A stretch of 44,905 bases of DNA from Clostridiales bacterium. GTDB taxonomy: Bacteria; Bacillota; Clostridia; Peptostreptococcales; Acidaminobacteraceae. Under the pieces are notes generated by a model. That model was not told the DNA's origin and searched no databases. It was given only the letters and a program-made list of their open reading frames with translations. How positions within the stretch are numbered: the stretch's first letter is position 1; each line of letters begins with the position of its first letter. The translations under genes and the position numbers were made by a program. Shown in pieces: positions 25,531 through 34,709 of the stretch. The DNA lies in contig JAIOSU010000203.1 in assembly GCA_021107455.1 (NCBI GenBank), positions 1 through 44,905 on the forward strand, read 5' to 3'.

Positions 25531-26832
25531 TCAAATGAATTCACCAAATAATTGATTTGGTGCAATCTTTTTTAGTTTTACAGTATAAATTTCACCTAAT
25601 TTAAGTGTGTTTTCAGTTTTTATATGAACTTTTAAATAGTTTTTGGTATGGCCAATGTAAAGTTCATTTTTCAACTCTTCAACAAGCACCTCTGAAACCT
25701 TACCATCAAACTGATCGACATAGTCCTCTCTGCAAATCGCTTCCAGTTCAGAAAGGATTTCAGCACGTTTTTTCTTTGTTTGGGATGGTATTTGATCGGG
25801 CATTGTTGCAGCCGGTGTTCCTTCTCGTTTTGAAAATGGGAAGATATGCATTTCGCTGAAATGAATTTTCTTTAGGAATTCATAGGTCTCGTCGAATTCC
25901 TCCTCTGTTTCACCTGGGAAACCAACAATTATATCCGTTGTGATTGAAGGAGATAAATAAATCGTTCTAAGTTTTTCTACGGCTTTTTCAAACTGATCAG
26001 TGGTGTATTTTCGATTCATTCTTTTTAGTACCGTATCAGACCCACTTTGTAACGATAAGTGGAAATGGTCACAAATTTTAGGTAACGCATTGATGCGATT
26101 TATAAAAGAATCGGTAATAAGTCTTGGTTCAATAGAACCTAAGCGTATACGTTCAACACCATCAACCTGATGAATGGCTTCAACCAGATCCATGAGTTCA
26201 GTCTTTTCCAGATCAAGCCCATATGACCCGATATGGATTCCTGTCAGCACGAATTCCTTGTACCCTTTTTCAGTAAGTCTGATAATCTCTTCCACTACAT
26301 TTTCAGACGATCTGCTTCTAACGTGTCCCCTCGCATATGGAATGATACAATATGAGCAATATTGATTGCAACCTTCTTGAATCTTCACAAATGCTCTGGT
26401 GTGTGTTGCGACGCTATCGAGACTCATATTTTCGAAAGTGTTGATGTTCATAATGTCCTCGACGATAACATAAGGCTTTTGGTGCTTTCCTTCTATATAA
26501 TCATTGATATAATCAAGTATTTTTCCACGTGCGTCAGTGCCAATAACTATATCCACTTCTTCAATCTCACTGACTTCCTCAGTAGAAATCTGGGCATAAC
26601 ATCCCATGACAATGACAATGCTCTCTGGATTATTCTTCTTTGCCCTTCTGATCATTTGACGAGACTTTTTGTCACCCACATGTGTCACAGTACATGTATT
26701 GATGATGTAAATATCTGCAAGATCTTCAAAAGATACAATATCATATCTGTTCTTGAAGAAAAGGTCCATTAATGCATCAGTTTCATATTGATTGGTTTTG
26801 CACCCTAAGGTTGCAAATGCGACTCTATTCAT
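25531..26832 (-). CDS. mtaB: tRNA N6-threonylcarbamoyladenosine (t6A37) methylthiotransferase MtaB
   Basis: Radical SAM enzyme that converts t6A37 to ms2t6A37 in tRNAs, 433 aa. The N-terminal methylthiotransferase domain begins FATLGCKTNQYE, with further cluster cysteines in INTCTVTH and VMGCYAQ. The radical SAM motif CNQYCSYC is near residues 153-160, and a C-terminal TRAM domain ends the protein. LGCKTN rather than LGCPKN/QMN openings separate MtaB from RimO and MiaB. The ATG has an AGAGGAG site. It sits 14 bp after rsmE, as in Bacillus (yqeV). Confidence 0.95.
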   Translation of the reverse strand: MNRVAFATLGCKTNQYETDALMDLFFKNRYDIVSFEDLADIYIINTCTVTHVGDKKSRQMIRRAKKNNPESIVIVMGCYAQISTEEVSEIEEVDIVIGTDARGKILDYINDYIEGKHQKPYVIVEDIMNINTFENMSLDSVATHTRAFVKIQEGCNQYCSYCIIPYARGHVRSRSSENVVEEIIRLTEKGYKEFVLTGIHIGSYGLDLEKTELMDLVEAIHQVDGVERIRLGSIEPRLITDSFINRINALPKICDHFHLSLQSGSDTVLKRMNRKYTTDQFEKAVEKLRTIYLSPSITTDIIVGFPGETEEEFDETYEFLKKIHFSEMHIFPFSKREGTPAATMPDQIPSQTKKKRAEILSELEAICREDYVDQFDGKVSEVLVEELKNELYIGHTKNYLKVHIKTENTLKLGEIYTVKLKKIAPNQLFGEFI

Positions 26833-26846
26833 TCAATTAATCTCCT

Positions 26847-27587
26847 CTATTCCAAGCCACCAGATTCGTATTGAATGCAGGTGGTTGCGACAAATCCGGC
26901 CGTTTCCGTACGTAAAATCCTCTTACCCAGAGATACGACCTTAGCACCAAGTGCTTTCATTTTTTTGATTTCCGCATCATCAAAGCCGGCTTCTGGACCT
27001 ACTAATACTGCAACGTTCTTATAAGATTGATTTTTAAGGCTCGACTTTAAGCTAAGCTGTTCCTCATTTTCATATAACAGGAGGAACAAATCATAATCAG
27101 AAATCAATTCAGATACAGCATTCATATTAAGTAAGCCATCAATTTTAGGAATGAAATCTCTTTTAGATTGCTTCGAAGCCTCTTTTATGATCTTTTCGTA
27201 TCTTTCGATCTTCTTCGGAACATCCTTGGGTTTGAGTTCCACTATACATCTTTTGGACTCTACCAAATAAAAATGATGAACGCCAAGTTCTACATTTTTC
27301 TGTAAAATCAGTTCCATCTTTTGACCTTTTGGGAGACATTGAAACAAATCTATGGAAACATCGGACTCATTCATATGGTTTGATTTTTCAAGGATGTCAA
27401 ATACAATCTCACTTTCTGAAATGAAACGGACTTCTGATAAATATACGAAATTATTTGAGATCAGTTCCACTTGTTCCTTGCTTTGAATTCGAAGCACTCT
27501 AACCAAGTGATGTATAGAACTTTCACTCATCATATGAATAGCATCTTGACTGATGACATCTTCCTGATCTAAAAAAAATCTATGCAT
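26847..27587 (-). CDS. rsmE: 16S rRNA (uracil(1498)-N(3))-methyltransferase RsmE
   Basis: SPOUT-class enzyme methylating U1498 of 16S rRNA, about 246 aa. It starts MHRFFLDQED with a PUA-like domain, then the QCLPKGQKMELILQKNVELGV block. The knotted C-terminal SAM site has VLVGPEAGFDDAEI and SLGKRILRTETA. The start at 27587 is chosen for GAGGATAAT upstream; the longer frame overlaps prmA by tens of bases. It follows prmA by 7 bp. Confidence 0.95.
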   Translation of the reverse strand: MHRFFLDQEDVISQDAIHMMSESSIHHLVRVLRIQSKEQVELISNNFVYLSEVRFISESEIVFDILEKSNHMNESDVSIDLFQCLPKGQKMELILQKNVELGVHHFYLVESKRCIVELKPKDVPKKIERYEKIIKEASKQSKRDFIPKIDGLLNMNAVSELISDYDLFLLLYENEEQLSLKSSLKNQSYKNVAVLVGPEAGFDDAEIKKMKALGAKVVSLGKRILRTETAGFVATTCIQYESGGLE

Positions 27588-27594
27588 ATTATCC

Positions 27595-28530
27595 TCATTT
27601 CTTCCTAGACACGACCACTGCCCATTCCCCTTTTTCAATTATTTCTACTATAATAAAGCCGGAGTTCTCAAGCTTATTCTTTACAGAGTCTACTTTACTG
27701 AGTATGATTCCCGAAGCAATGAATAGCGCTTCAGGTTTTAAAACCTTATCTATATCATCCACGAGCTCTATAATGACTTCAGCTATAATATTGGCTACAA
27801 CCATTTCTGATTTTTCTGTGATTACTGAGATCAAGTCTCCTTGTCTGATGTCTGTTATGTCTTGTAAATTGTTGAGTTTCACGTTTTCAATAGCTGTTTT
27901 GACAGCAACAGGATCGATATCAACTCCAATGACTGATTTCGCACCAAGCAGTCCCGCGGCGATGGATAATATACCACTGCCACATCCAACGTCCACGACA
28001 GTGTAGCTCTCGTCAATATATTTTTCAATCATCTCAATGCAAAGCGATGTGGTCTCATGAGTTCCGGATCCAAATGCGTTTCCTGGATCAATCTCAATAA
28101 CGATATCCCCTTCGTTTATATCAAATGACTCCCAACTTGGTTTGACAACGATTTTGTTGCCTAAACGAAATGGTTTGAAGTATTTCTTCCACTCATTTTC
28201 CCAATCTTCCTGATAGACGATCTTGTAATCGATTTCAGCGAGACCTGGATCGAGTCCGAAGCTCTTTAATCCCAACACTTTTTCTTTGAGTATTTCAATC
28301 GTTGCTGCTATATCATCTCTATCCAAATATGCTGTGACCAATGCTCCCTCAAAATCGAGTTCTATATTTTGCGGATCAAAAAAATCCCACAATCCAGATG
28401 AATTTCCATCCATATCCGGATCTTTTGGATTTGTGATTTGAACACCCTTTGCACCTTCTGAATAAAAAATGTTGCTTACTGCATCAATACTCATAATGGA
28501 TGTTTTTATACTGATTTCATACCATGCCAT
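27595..28530 (-). CDS. prmA: Ribosomal protein L11 methyltransferase
   Basis: SAM-dependent enzyme that methylates lysines and the N-terminus of L11, about 311 aa. The N-terminal substrate-recognition domain begins MAWYEISIKTS. The methyltransferase core has motif I VVDVGCGSGILSIAAGLLG (about residues 180) and a second acidic motif VIGVDIDPVA, and NIIAEVI forms the catalytic-loop motif. FGSGTHETTSL is also conserved in the family. The start at 28530 has GATAGGG upstream, and the longer frame would run into the promoter. It has a promoter of its own after the dnaJ terminator. Confidence 0.95.
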   Translation of the reverse strand: MAWYEISIKTSIMSIDAVSNIFYSEGAKGVQITNPKDPDMDGNSSGLWDFFDPQNIELDFEGALVTAYLDRDDIAATIEILKEKVLGLKSFGLDPGLAEIDYKIVYQEDWENEWKKYFKPFRLGNKIVVKPSWESFDINEGDIVIEIDPGNAFGSGTHETTSLCIEMIEKYIDESYTVVDVGCGSGILSIAAGLLGAKSVIGVDIDPVAVKTAIENVKLNNLQDITDIRQGDLISVITEKSEMVVANIIAEVIIELVDDIDKVLKPEALFIASGIILSKVDSVKNKLENSGFIIVEIIEKGEWAVVVSRKK

Positions 28531-28567
28531 ATTAATCCCTATCCTTTTCATATGATTTATACCGATA

Positions 28568-28596
28568 ACTATACCACACCGAAAGTTGCGAGTCCA
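28568..28596 (-). promoter_or_regulatory. Candidate promoter of prmA-rsmE-mtaB-HIT
   Basis: TGGACT (28591-28596) and TATAGT (28568-28573) are 17 bp apart on the minus strand, with a TGG extension immediately before the -10. It begins just after the dnaJ terminator. Confidence 0.6.
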
Positions 28597-28600
28597 GCAC

Positions 28601-28634
28601 ATAAAACAACCTACAGGAGAGCATCCTGTAGGTT
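28601..28634 (-). terminator. Rho-independent terminator after dnaJ
   Basis: Eleven-base arms (AACCTACAGGA and complement) with a 5-nt loop at 28608-28634, followed on the minus strand by GTTTTAT. Confidence 0.8.
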
Positions 28635-28648
28635 TTGGATTTTAATGA

Positions 28649-29848
28649 TCAGCTTAGGACATCTTTCATTTTATCGAAAAAATTTTTGTCTTCCTTACCT
28701 TTTTTACCTTTGCTGGTAGAAGTCTTAGTTGTTTCTTCACTTGAGGATGTGCTCTGCTTTTTCCCAGTAAGCTCCATCTCGATTGCCTCCAACAATTCCT
28801 TCTGTTTCTTGGTGAGGTTTTTAGGAATCTCAACGTTGACTTTGACATATTGATCGCCTCTGCCATAACCGTTGAGTACAGGAATTCCTTTACCTTTCAA
28901 TTTGAACTGTTTACCGCTCGGAGTCCCTTCAGGTATGTTAAACTTAGCTTTGCCATCCAGTGTTGGCACCAAGACTTCAGCACCGAGTGCCGCTTGTGCG
29001 TATGTGACCCAAAGCTCATAATAAATATCATTGTTTTCTCTGGTGAAGTGCTTATGTGCCTTGACACGAATCACAATTATTACGTCGCCTCTCGGACCAC
29101 CGTTTTGTCCTAAATCACCTTCGCCACGAATTTGCATGTTGGCGCCATGAAAAACACCAGCAGGAATTTCGACATCCTTTGAATATTTCTTTTTGACAAT
29201 CCCATGACCCTTACATTGATGGCATGGTTTTTCAAAGGTTTCTCCTTTGCCTTTACATGTTGGGCACGGTTTGACACTGATTGATTCTCCAAATAATGAG
29301 CGCTGGGAGTATCTGACTTCTCCCGTTCCGTTACAAGTAGTACATTTATGTGTAGAAGTACCAGGTTCATTACCGTCACCGTGACACACATCACAAGTTT
29401 CGGTACGGAAGTACTCAATAGTAGTCTTTTTACCGAATGCAGCTTCCTCAAATTCAAGGGTCATATCGACACGAATATCCTTGCCTTTACGTGGACCGTT
29501 TCTTCTTGCACCTGAGCCACCAAAACCGAATCCGCCTCCGAACATCTCATTGATGATGTCCTCAAAGCCACCGAATCCTCCGCCTTCAAAACCGCCGAAA
29601 CCTCCACCGCCACCCATATTCTGGTTGACGCCAGCGTGTCCGAATTGATCATAAAGTCTTCTTTTCTCAGGATCACTCAAAACTTCATAAGCCTCATTGA
29701 TTTCCTTGAATTTGGCTTCTGATTCACTGTTATCAGGATTTCTATCGGGATGGTATTTCATTGCCAATTTTCGATAAGCTTTCTTGAGTTCGTTTTCATC
29801 TGCATTTTTATCTACGCCGAGCAACTCATAATAGTCGCTTTTACTCAC
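28649..29848 (-). CDS. dnaJ: Chaperone protein DnaJ (type I Hsp40)
   Basis: Co-chaperone that stimulates DnaK ATPase and delivers substrates, about 399 aa. The J domain contains the HPD tripeptide in KYHPDRNPD, and a Gly/Phe-rich linker spans about 75-125. Four CxxCxGxG zinc repeats are intact ([32 protein letters not shown]), followed by the substrate-binding C-terminal domains. I place the start at GTG 29848, eight bases after GGCGG; a TTG two codons earlier is closer to the ribosome site than usual. The C-terminus carries an extra Ser/Thr/Lys-rich segment of about 25 residues. It is the last gene of hrcA-grpE-dnaK-dnaJ. Confidence 0.96.
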   Translation of the reverse strand: MSKSDYYELLGVDKNADENELKKAYRKLAMKYHPDRNPDNSESEAKFKEINEAYEVLSDPEKRRLYDQFGHAGVNQNMGGGGGFGGFEGGGFGGFEDIINEMFGGGFGFGGSGARRNGPRKGKDIRVDMTLEFEEAAFGKKTTIEYFRTETCDVCHGDGNEPGTSTHKCTTCNGTGEVRYSQRSLFGESISVKPCPTCKGKGETFEKPCHQCKGHGIVKKKYSKDVEIPAGVFHGANMQIRGEGDLGQNGGPRGDVIIVIRVKAHKHFTRENNDIYYELWVTYAQAALGAEVLVPTLDGKAKFNIPEGTPSGKQFKLKGKGIPVLNGYGRGDQYVKVNVEIPKNLTKKQKELLEAIEMELTGKKQSTSSSEETTKTSTSKGKKGKEDKNFFDKMKDVLS

Positions 29849-29879
29849 TCTCAATACCGCCTTTCTGTTTTAAGTAGAC

Positions 29880-29899
29880 AAGGCACCATAAGGTGCCTT
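29880..29899 (-). other. Intercistronic hairpin between dnaK and dnaJ
   Basis: Perfect 8-bp arms AAGGCACC and GGTGCCTT with a 4-nt loop. On the minus strand it is followed by GTCTACTTAA, without a T-tract, so it looks like an RNA processing or stability element rather than a terminator. Confidence 0.6.
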
Positions 29900-29913
29900 A
29901 CCGTTTAACTCTA

Positions 29914-31728
29914 CTAGTCTACCACTTCATAATCTGCTTCGTCAACAGAATCTTCGTTATTTGAGCCTTGACCTTCAGGATTTTCTGAAGCTTGAGCATT
30001 GGCATATATTTTCTCTGCAAGTGGTTGGAAAGCTTTTGTCAATGATTCGAAATCACTTCTGATTTTTTCTATGTCATCTGTTGCCATAGAAGCTTTAAGT
30101 GTTTCAATTTTACCATTGATATCTGTTTTTTCGTCTTCTGAAACTTGATCTCCTAGATCATTGAGAGACTTTTCAATTTCATAGATCATATTATCAGCTT
30201 TGTTTCGCTCTTCAATGAGGTCTTTTTTCTTCTTGTCTTCATCTGCGAACATCTCAGCTTCTTTGACTTTTTTCTCGATTTCTTCGTCTGTAAGATGTGT
30301 GGAAGCTGTAATTGTGATGTGCTGAGTTTTTCCGGTGCCGAGATCTTTAGCACTTACATTTACAATACCATTGGCATCGATATCAAAAGTAACTTCAACT
30401 TGTGGTACACCTCTTCTTGCTGGTGGAATTCCATCTAGTTGGAATCTACCTAAAGTGACATTGTCACCAGCCATTTGACGCTCACCTTGAAGCACATGAA
30501 TATCTACAGCAGTTTGGTTATCAGCTGCAGTTGAGAAAACTTGACTTTTCTTTGTTGGGATTGTTGTGTTTCTTTCAATTAATCTTGTGAACACTCCGCC
30601 CAAAGTTTCAATACCAAGTGATAATGGAGTAACATCGAGTAATAAGACATCTTTCACATCTCCAGAAAGGACTCCACCTTGAATAGCAGCTCCAAGAGCG
30701 ACACATTCATCCGGATTGATTCCTTTATGAGGATCTTTTCCAATGAGTTTCTTGACAGCTTCCTGAACAGCAGGGATTCTAGTTGAACCTCCCACAAGAA
30801 TAACTTGTTCGATGTCTCCTGAACTTAAACCGGCATCTTTGAGTGCTTTTTTTACTGGTTCAATAGACATGTCTATAAGATGCTTAGTCAATTGTTCGAA
30901 TTTTGATCTTGTAAGATCTATATTGAGGTGAAGAGGACCGTCTGCAGTAGCAGTGATAAATGGCAGATTTATGTTTGTAGATTGAGTAGATGACAACTCT
31001 TTTTTTGCTTTTTCTGCTGCTTCCTTCAATCTTTGTAGTGCCATTTTGTCGTTTCTGAGATCAACACCATGTTCGCTCTTGAATGATTCAGCCAAATGGT
31101 CCATAACGATTTTATCGAAATCATCTCCACCTAGGTGGTTGTTACCGTTTGTAGCAAGTACTTCAAAGACTCCATCACCAATTTCAAGGATAGAAACGTC
31201 GAAAGTACCACCACCAAGGTCGAATACCATTATTTTATGTTGCTTATCTGTTTTATCAAGTCCATATGATAATGAAGCCGCAGTTGGCTCGTTGATGATT
31301 CTCTTTACTACAAGACCCGCAATTTTACCAGCATCTTTGGTAGCTTGTCTTTGAGCGTCTGTAAAATATGCTGGAACAGTGATTACTGCTTCAGTTACAG
31401 TTTCTCCCAAATAACTTTCAGCATCTGCTTTTAATTTTTGCAAGATCATTGCTGAAATTTCTTGTGGTGAGTATACCTTATCATCAATTTTCACTTTGTG
31501 GTCAAGACCCATCTCACGCTTGATAGAGCTGATTGTACGATCTGGATTCGTGATTGCTTGCCTTTTTGCTGTTTCTCCAACCAACCTTTCACCGGTCTTT
31601 GTGAATGCAACAACCGAAGGTGTGGTTCTATTTCCTTCTGCGTTAGGGATTACAACAGCTTCGCCGCCTTCCAATACCGAAACGCATGAGTTTGTGGTTC
31701 CTAAGTCAATACCAATTATTTTTGCCAT
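29914..31728 (-). CDS. dnaK: Chaperone protein DnaK (Hsp70)
   Basis: ATP-dependent chaperone, 604 aa. The nucleotide-binding domain shows [14 protein letters not shown] at the N-terminus, [31 protein letters not shown]-type ([10 protein letters not shown]) and [11 protein letters not shown]. The [11 protein letters not shown] linker starts the substrate domain, with [12 protein letters not shown] and the helical lid after residue 500. The C-terminus is acidic ([11 protein letters not shown]). The protein is shorter than Gram-negative DnaK, as expected for Firmicutes, which lack a loop in the ATPase domain. AAGGAGG precedes the ATG. It is transcribed with hrcA and grpE under CIRCE control. Confidence 0.98.
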   Translation of the reverse strand: MAKIIGIDLGTTNSCVSVLEGGEAVVIPNAEGNRTTPSVVAFTKTGERLVGETAKRQAITNPDRTISSIKREMGLDHKVKIDDKVYSPQEISAMILQKLKADAESYLGETVTEAVITVPAYFTDAQRQATKDAGKIAGLVVKRIINEPTAASLSYGLDKTDKQHKIMVFDLGGGTFDVSILEIGDGVFEVLATNGNNHLGGDDFDKIVMDHLAESFKSEHGVDLRNDKMALQRLKEAAEKAKKELSSTQSTNINLPFITATADGPLHLNIDLTRSKFEQLTKHLIDMSIEPVKKALKDAGLSSGDIEQVILVGGSTRIPAVQEAVKKLIGKDPHKGINPDECVALGAAIQGGVLSGDVKDVLLLDVTPLSLGIETLGGVFTRLIERNTTIPTKKSQVFSTAADNQTAVDIHVLQGERQMAGDNVTLGRFQLDGIPPARRGVPQVEVTFDIDANGIVNVSAKDLGTGKTQHITITASTHLTDEEIEKKVKEAEMFADEDKKKKDLIEERNKADNMIYEIEKSLNDLGDQVSEDEKTDINGKIETLKASMATDDIEKIRSDFESLTKAFQPLAEKIYANAQASENPEGQGSNNEDSVDEADYEVVD

Positions 31729-31747
31729 AATATAGCCTCCTTAATTT

Positions 31748-32326
31748 CTAATTAGATACTTTTACCATACTTGTACGAATGACTTTATCATTCATTAAAT
31801 AACCATCTTGCAATACTTCAACGACATGTTCGCTTTCTGAATCTTCAACGGATTCGGTCATAACAGCATGATGCATCACCGGGTCAAAAGGTTGACCAAG
31901 TGCTTCAATTTTCTTTACGCCGTTTTTATCAAAAAATGACTCAAATGATTTCTTGATCATAACAATACCATCAAGAATTTTTTGATCCATTTTTTCTGTA
32001 TTTTGTGAACTGAGTGCACGCTCGAAATTATCCATAATTGGTAATAGTTCGATAAACAGCTTTTCAGTTCCATATTTGAAAATGTCAGCTTTCTCTTTTT
32101 CGACACGTTTTCGATAGTTCTGATATTCAGCATTCAATCTGAGATATTTGTCATTCAGTTGATCAATGGTCTCCTGTAGTTCGATTTCTTTATTGATCTC
32201 GTTTTCAGGAGCTTGCTCCAGCTCATCTTTTTCTACTGTTTCCAACACTTCCTGTTCTTCTTTTGTATTCTTTTTTTTCAATATTTCGTCCTCGTTTTTC
32301 TTTTTACTTTCTTTTTTCTTAGGCAA
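31748..32326 (-). CDS. grpE: Nucleotide exchange factor GrpE
   Basis: Dimeric exchange factor that releases ADP from DnaK, 192 aa. A Lys/Glu-rich disordered N-terminus (1-45) precedes the long coiled-coil helix with LNAEYQNYRKRVEKEKADIFKYG. The beta-wing domain includes GQPFDPVMHHAVM and the closing VLQDGYLMNDKVIR, both diagnostic. The start codon appears to be TTG at 32326 with AAGGTG eight bases upstream. It lies between hrcA and dnaK with 18-19 bp gaps. Confidence 0.96.
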   Translation of the reverse strand: MPKKKESKKKNEDEILKKKNTKEEQEVLETVEKDELEQAPENEINKEIELQETIDQLNDKYLRLNAEYQNYRKRVEKEKADIFKYGTEKLFIELLPIMDNFERALSSQNTEKMDQKILDGIVMIKKSFESFFDKNGVKKIEALGQPFDPVMHHAVMTESVEDSESEHVVEVLQDGYLMNDKVIRTSMVKVSN

Positions 32327-32344
32327 TTCTGAAACACCTTCCTT

Positions 32345-33370
32345 CTATAGATTAATGCCAGAAAAGACGTCGGATAATGTGTTGCTGATATAGTTGACTA
32401 TTGACACAACATTGCCATAATCCATTCTTTTCGGACCCAATACAATGATTTTTCCATCACTTTTTCCGTCCACTTTATATGTGGATGAAATGATACTGCA
32501 AGCATCCAATGAATCAATCCCGATCTCAGAACCTATTTTTATAGATAACTGATCTGCGGATACCTCATCAAGGAAAATCTCAAGGTTTTTTGCATCTCTA
32601 AGGAAATCAAAGATTACTTTTGCTTTCTCCGAGTCTGCAAATTCTTGAATGAAGAGGATGTGAGAAAGGCCTTCGGCATATTGCTCCGTACCATTAAGTG
32701 ATTTTAAAGCGTCTTTCAAAATCGGAATCAAGTAGTCTACAAAAGTACCTAAATTTTGTAGTTTGTCTTTGAGTTTTAAAATTGAACGAACATCGATATT
32801 CTCAATGGTCTCACCTGATAGGAAGCTCAACATGGTGTCAGATACTTTGTCGAGGATGAATTGGTCTGTATAGGACATGGCCAATTGAATGTTCTTGACA
32901 ATTCCAGTATCAGTCACCAAGATCAACAATACTCTGGTATCGGAAACTTTGATCAGTTTTAGATTTGCCAGTTTGCATTTATTGAACTTAGGGATGGTCA
33001 CTATCGCCACCAAGTTTGTAAACTCTGAAAGAAGTTTAGCGGCCTGTTTGGCCAGGTCACTTGCCTCGATGATTCTATTTCTAAGCATCGATTGAATAAT
33101 CTCTTTTTCGTCAATGCCTATGGAATGGATGTTAACCAGTGAATCGACATATAATCGATACCCCAGATCCGATGGCACTCTTCCTGAAGATGTATGAGGC
33201 TGTTCCAAATAACCAAGTTCCTCTAGATCGGCCATCTCGTTGCGTATGGTCGCAGAGCTTACACCCAGCGGGTATTTTTTCGAGATTGTTCTGGAGCCCA
33301 CTGGTTGCGCTGTATCGATAAAATCACTGATGATCGCTTCCAGTATTCTCAATTGACGTTCAGAAATCAT
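32345..33370 (-). CDS. hrcA: Heat-inducible transcription repressor HrcA
   Basis: Repressor of class I heat-shock genes that binds CIRCE, about 341 aa. The N-terminal winged helix includes SERQLRILEAIISDFIDTAQPVGSRTI and VSSATIRNEMADLEELGYLEQPHTSSGRVPS split over residues 2-70. A GAF-like domain with an inserted dimerisation region follows. The ATG at 33370 with AGGTGA upstream is chosen; the frame opens earlier at an ATG inside the CIRCE half-site, which cannot be the usual start. It is the first gene of its operon, so it represses itself. Confidence 0.96.
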   Translation of the reverse strand: MISERQLRILEAIISDFIDTAQPVGSRTISKKYPLGVSSATIRNEMADLEELGYLEQPHTSSGRVPSDLGYRLYVDSLVNIHSIGIDEKEIIQSMLRNRIIEASDLAKQAAKLLSEFTNLVAIVTIPKFNKCKLANLKLIKVSDTRVLLILVTDTGIVKNIQLAMSYTDQFILDKVSDTMLSFLSGETIENIDVRSILKLKDKLQNLGTFVDYLIPILKDALKSLNGTEQYAEGLSHILFIQEFADSEKAKVIFDFLRDAKNLEIFLDEVSADQLSIKIGSEIGIDSLDACSIISSTYKVDGKSDGKIIVLGPKRMDYGNVVSIVNYISNTLSDVFSGINL

Positions 33371-33386
33371 ATAGTCACCTACTTTG

Positions 33387-33413
33387 TTAGCACTCATATC
33401 TATCGAGTGCTAA
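33387..33413 (-). promoter_or_regulatory. CIRCE operator
   Basis: TTAGCACTC, a 9-bp spacer and GAGTGCTAA match the CIRCE consensus perfectly. It lies between the hrcA -10 box (11 bp away) and the start codon. It is the only copy I saw in the window. Confidence 0.97.
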
Positions 33414-33423
33414 TTCTATAAAT

Positions 33424-33452
33424 ATATTACTCCGATATAGCCCCTTTGTCAA
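33424..33452 (-). promoter_or_regulatory. Sigma-A promoter of hrcA-grpE-dnaK-dnaJ
   Basis: A perfect TTGACA (33447-33452) and TAATAT (33424-33429) on the minus strand, 17 bp apart, directly upstream of CIRCE. Confidence 0.9.
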
Positions 33453-33489
33453 CCTTGAATTTGATATTTTCACTCCCGTTTACAAAATG

Positions 33490-34641
33490 TTAATCATTCA
33501 TAAATGCCAAAAACACTTGATTGGAAAGATCGATTCCCTTTAATGTCAATTTGAGGTTGTCATCAGTCATTTGAACAAGCCCCTGATGTCTTAGACTGTT
33601 GATGATGTCTTCATTATCGGAATAAAAGTCAATGCCGTAACGTTCATTGATCTTTTGAATATCAAGTCCTTCATTGAGCCTGAGTCCAAGTATGATGGTT
33701 TCAAAAAGGTCTTCACGTTCAGAAATGACCACTTGATCAATTACCGGTTTCTCTCCGTTCTCAATTTTTTCAAGATACCTGGACATAATGGTCTCATTTG
33801 AAAAACGAACCTGCTCCATTTTAGAATGTGCCGCAAGCCCCAATCCCAAATAAGGTTTGTTTTTCCAGTAAACAAGATTATGTCTGGATTCAAATCCTTT
33901 TTTTGAGAAATTTGAAATTTCATATTGATTGTAACCGCTTTTTTTGAGAACTTCTATGATTATGTGATACATAGTCCGCTCAAGATCCTCATCAGGCATA
34001 TGGATAAGACCTTTTTTCTCCGCCTCATACATAGGAGTCCCCTCTTCAAGTTTAAGCGCATATGCAGAGATATGTTCCGGTGAGAGTTCAATAAGTGTAT
34101 CCAACGTGTGATGAAGATTTTCAAGTGTTTGTCCTGGCAGTCCAAACATAATGTCCACGTTGATATTTTTTATTCCAGCTTCTCTTATGGCTCTGAATGA
34201 TGTGACAAATGTATTGAAATCATGAATCCTTCCTATTGAACTTAATAGGGCATTGTCAGTAGTTTGAAGTCCCATACTGAACCGATTGATTCCAGCTGAC
34301 AAGTAATGGTCCAGTTTCTCATTTGTAATCGTGCCCGGGTTTGATTCAATTGTCACCTCAACGGTTTCTGAGATATTTGAAATTTTTTTCAGATGATTGA
34401 TCATTTCATGAATATATTTTCCATCAATACAAGTTGGCGTACCTCCACCTATGAAAAGCGTTTCAATTTCGACATTACGAAGTGTTTCCTCATATAAATC
34501 CATTTCATTTGACAATGCACGGATATACCTGTTTATTGCATTTTCATTTTGAGCATTTCCTATGGCATAAGATGAAAAGTCACAATAAGCACATTTGGAA
34601 TGACAAAACGGTATATGGATATAAAGACCTATTTTTTCCAT
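33490..34641 (-). CDS. hemW: Radical SAM coproporphyrinogen III oxidase-like protein HemW
   Basis: Radical SAM protein of about 383 aa, now regarded as a haem chaperone rather than an oxygen-independent coproporphyrinogen oxidase (HemN). It has the cluster motif CHSKCAYCDF at residues 13-22 (CxxxCxxC), then ETLFIGGGTPT, NRFSMGLQT and NVDIMFGLPGQT. The C-terminal HemN_C-type domain contains YEISNFSKKGFESRHNLVYW. The start at 34641 follows GGAGG by six bases. That ribosome site begins directly after the T-run of the lepA terminator, so expression depends on read-through from lepA or on an unseen promoter. The order lepA-hemW-hrcA is conserved in Firmicutes. Confidence 0.94.
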   Translation of the reverse strand: MEKIGLYIHIPFCHSKCAYCDFSSYAIGNAQNENAINRYIRALSNEMDLYEETLRNVEIETLFIGGGTPTCIDGKYIHEMINHLKKISNISETVEVTIESNPGTITNEKLDHYLSAGINRFSMGLQTTDNALLSSIGRIHDFNTFVTSFRAIREAGIKNINVDIMFGLPGQTLENLHHTLDTLIELSPEHISAYALKLEEGTPMYEAEKKGLIHMPDEDLERTMYHIIIEVLKKSGYNQYEISNFSKKGFESRHNLVYWKNKPYLGLGLAAHSKMEQVRFSNETIMSRYLEKIENGEKPVIDQVVISEREDLFETIILGLRLNEGLDIQKINERYGIDFYSDNEDIINSLRHQGLVQMTDDNLKLTLKGIDLSNQVFLAFMND

Positions 34642-34652
34642 TTCTAACCTCC

Positions 34653-34700
34653 AAAAAAGGACAATCGATGTCACTTGATTCTGATGACGGTCGATTGTCC
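34653..34700 (-). terminator. Terminator between lepA and hemW
   Basis: GGACAATCGA and TCGATTGTCC form a perfect 10-bp stem enclosing a 22-nt loop (34659-34700). On the minus strand it is followed by six T residues (34653-34658) that abut the hemW GGAGG ribosome site. Confidence 0.85.
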
Positions 34701-34709
34701 GGTTTATAA

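Noticed and set aside
29110-29457. Alternative minus-strand frame within dnaJ, as a sign of a frameshift
   Set aside because: The dnaJ frame is continuous with all four zinc repeats; the other frame is a shadow.
33371-33397. Longer HrcA start at the first ATG of the frame
   Set aside because: That ATG lies inside the CIRCE element and has no ribosome site; the ATG at 33370 has AGGTGA upstream.
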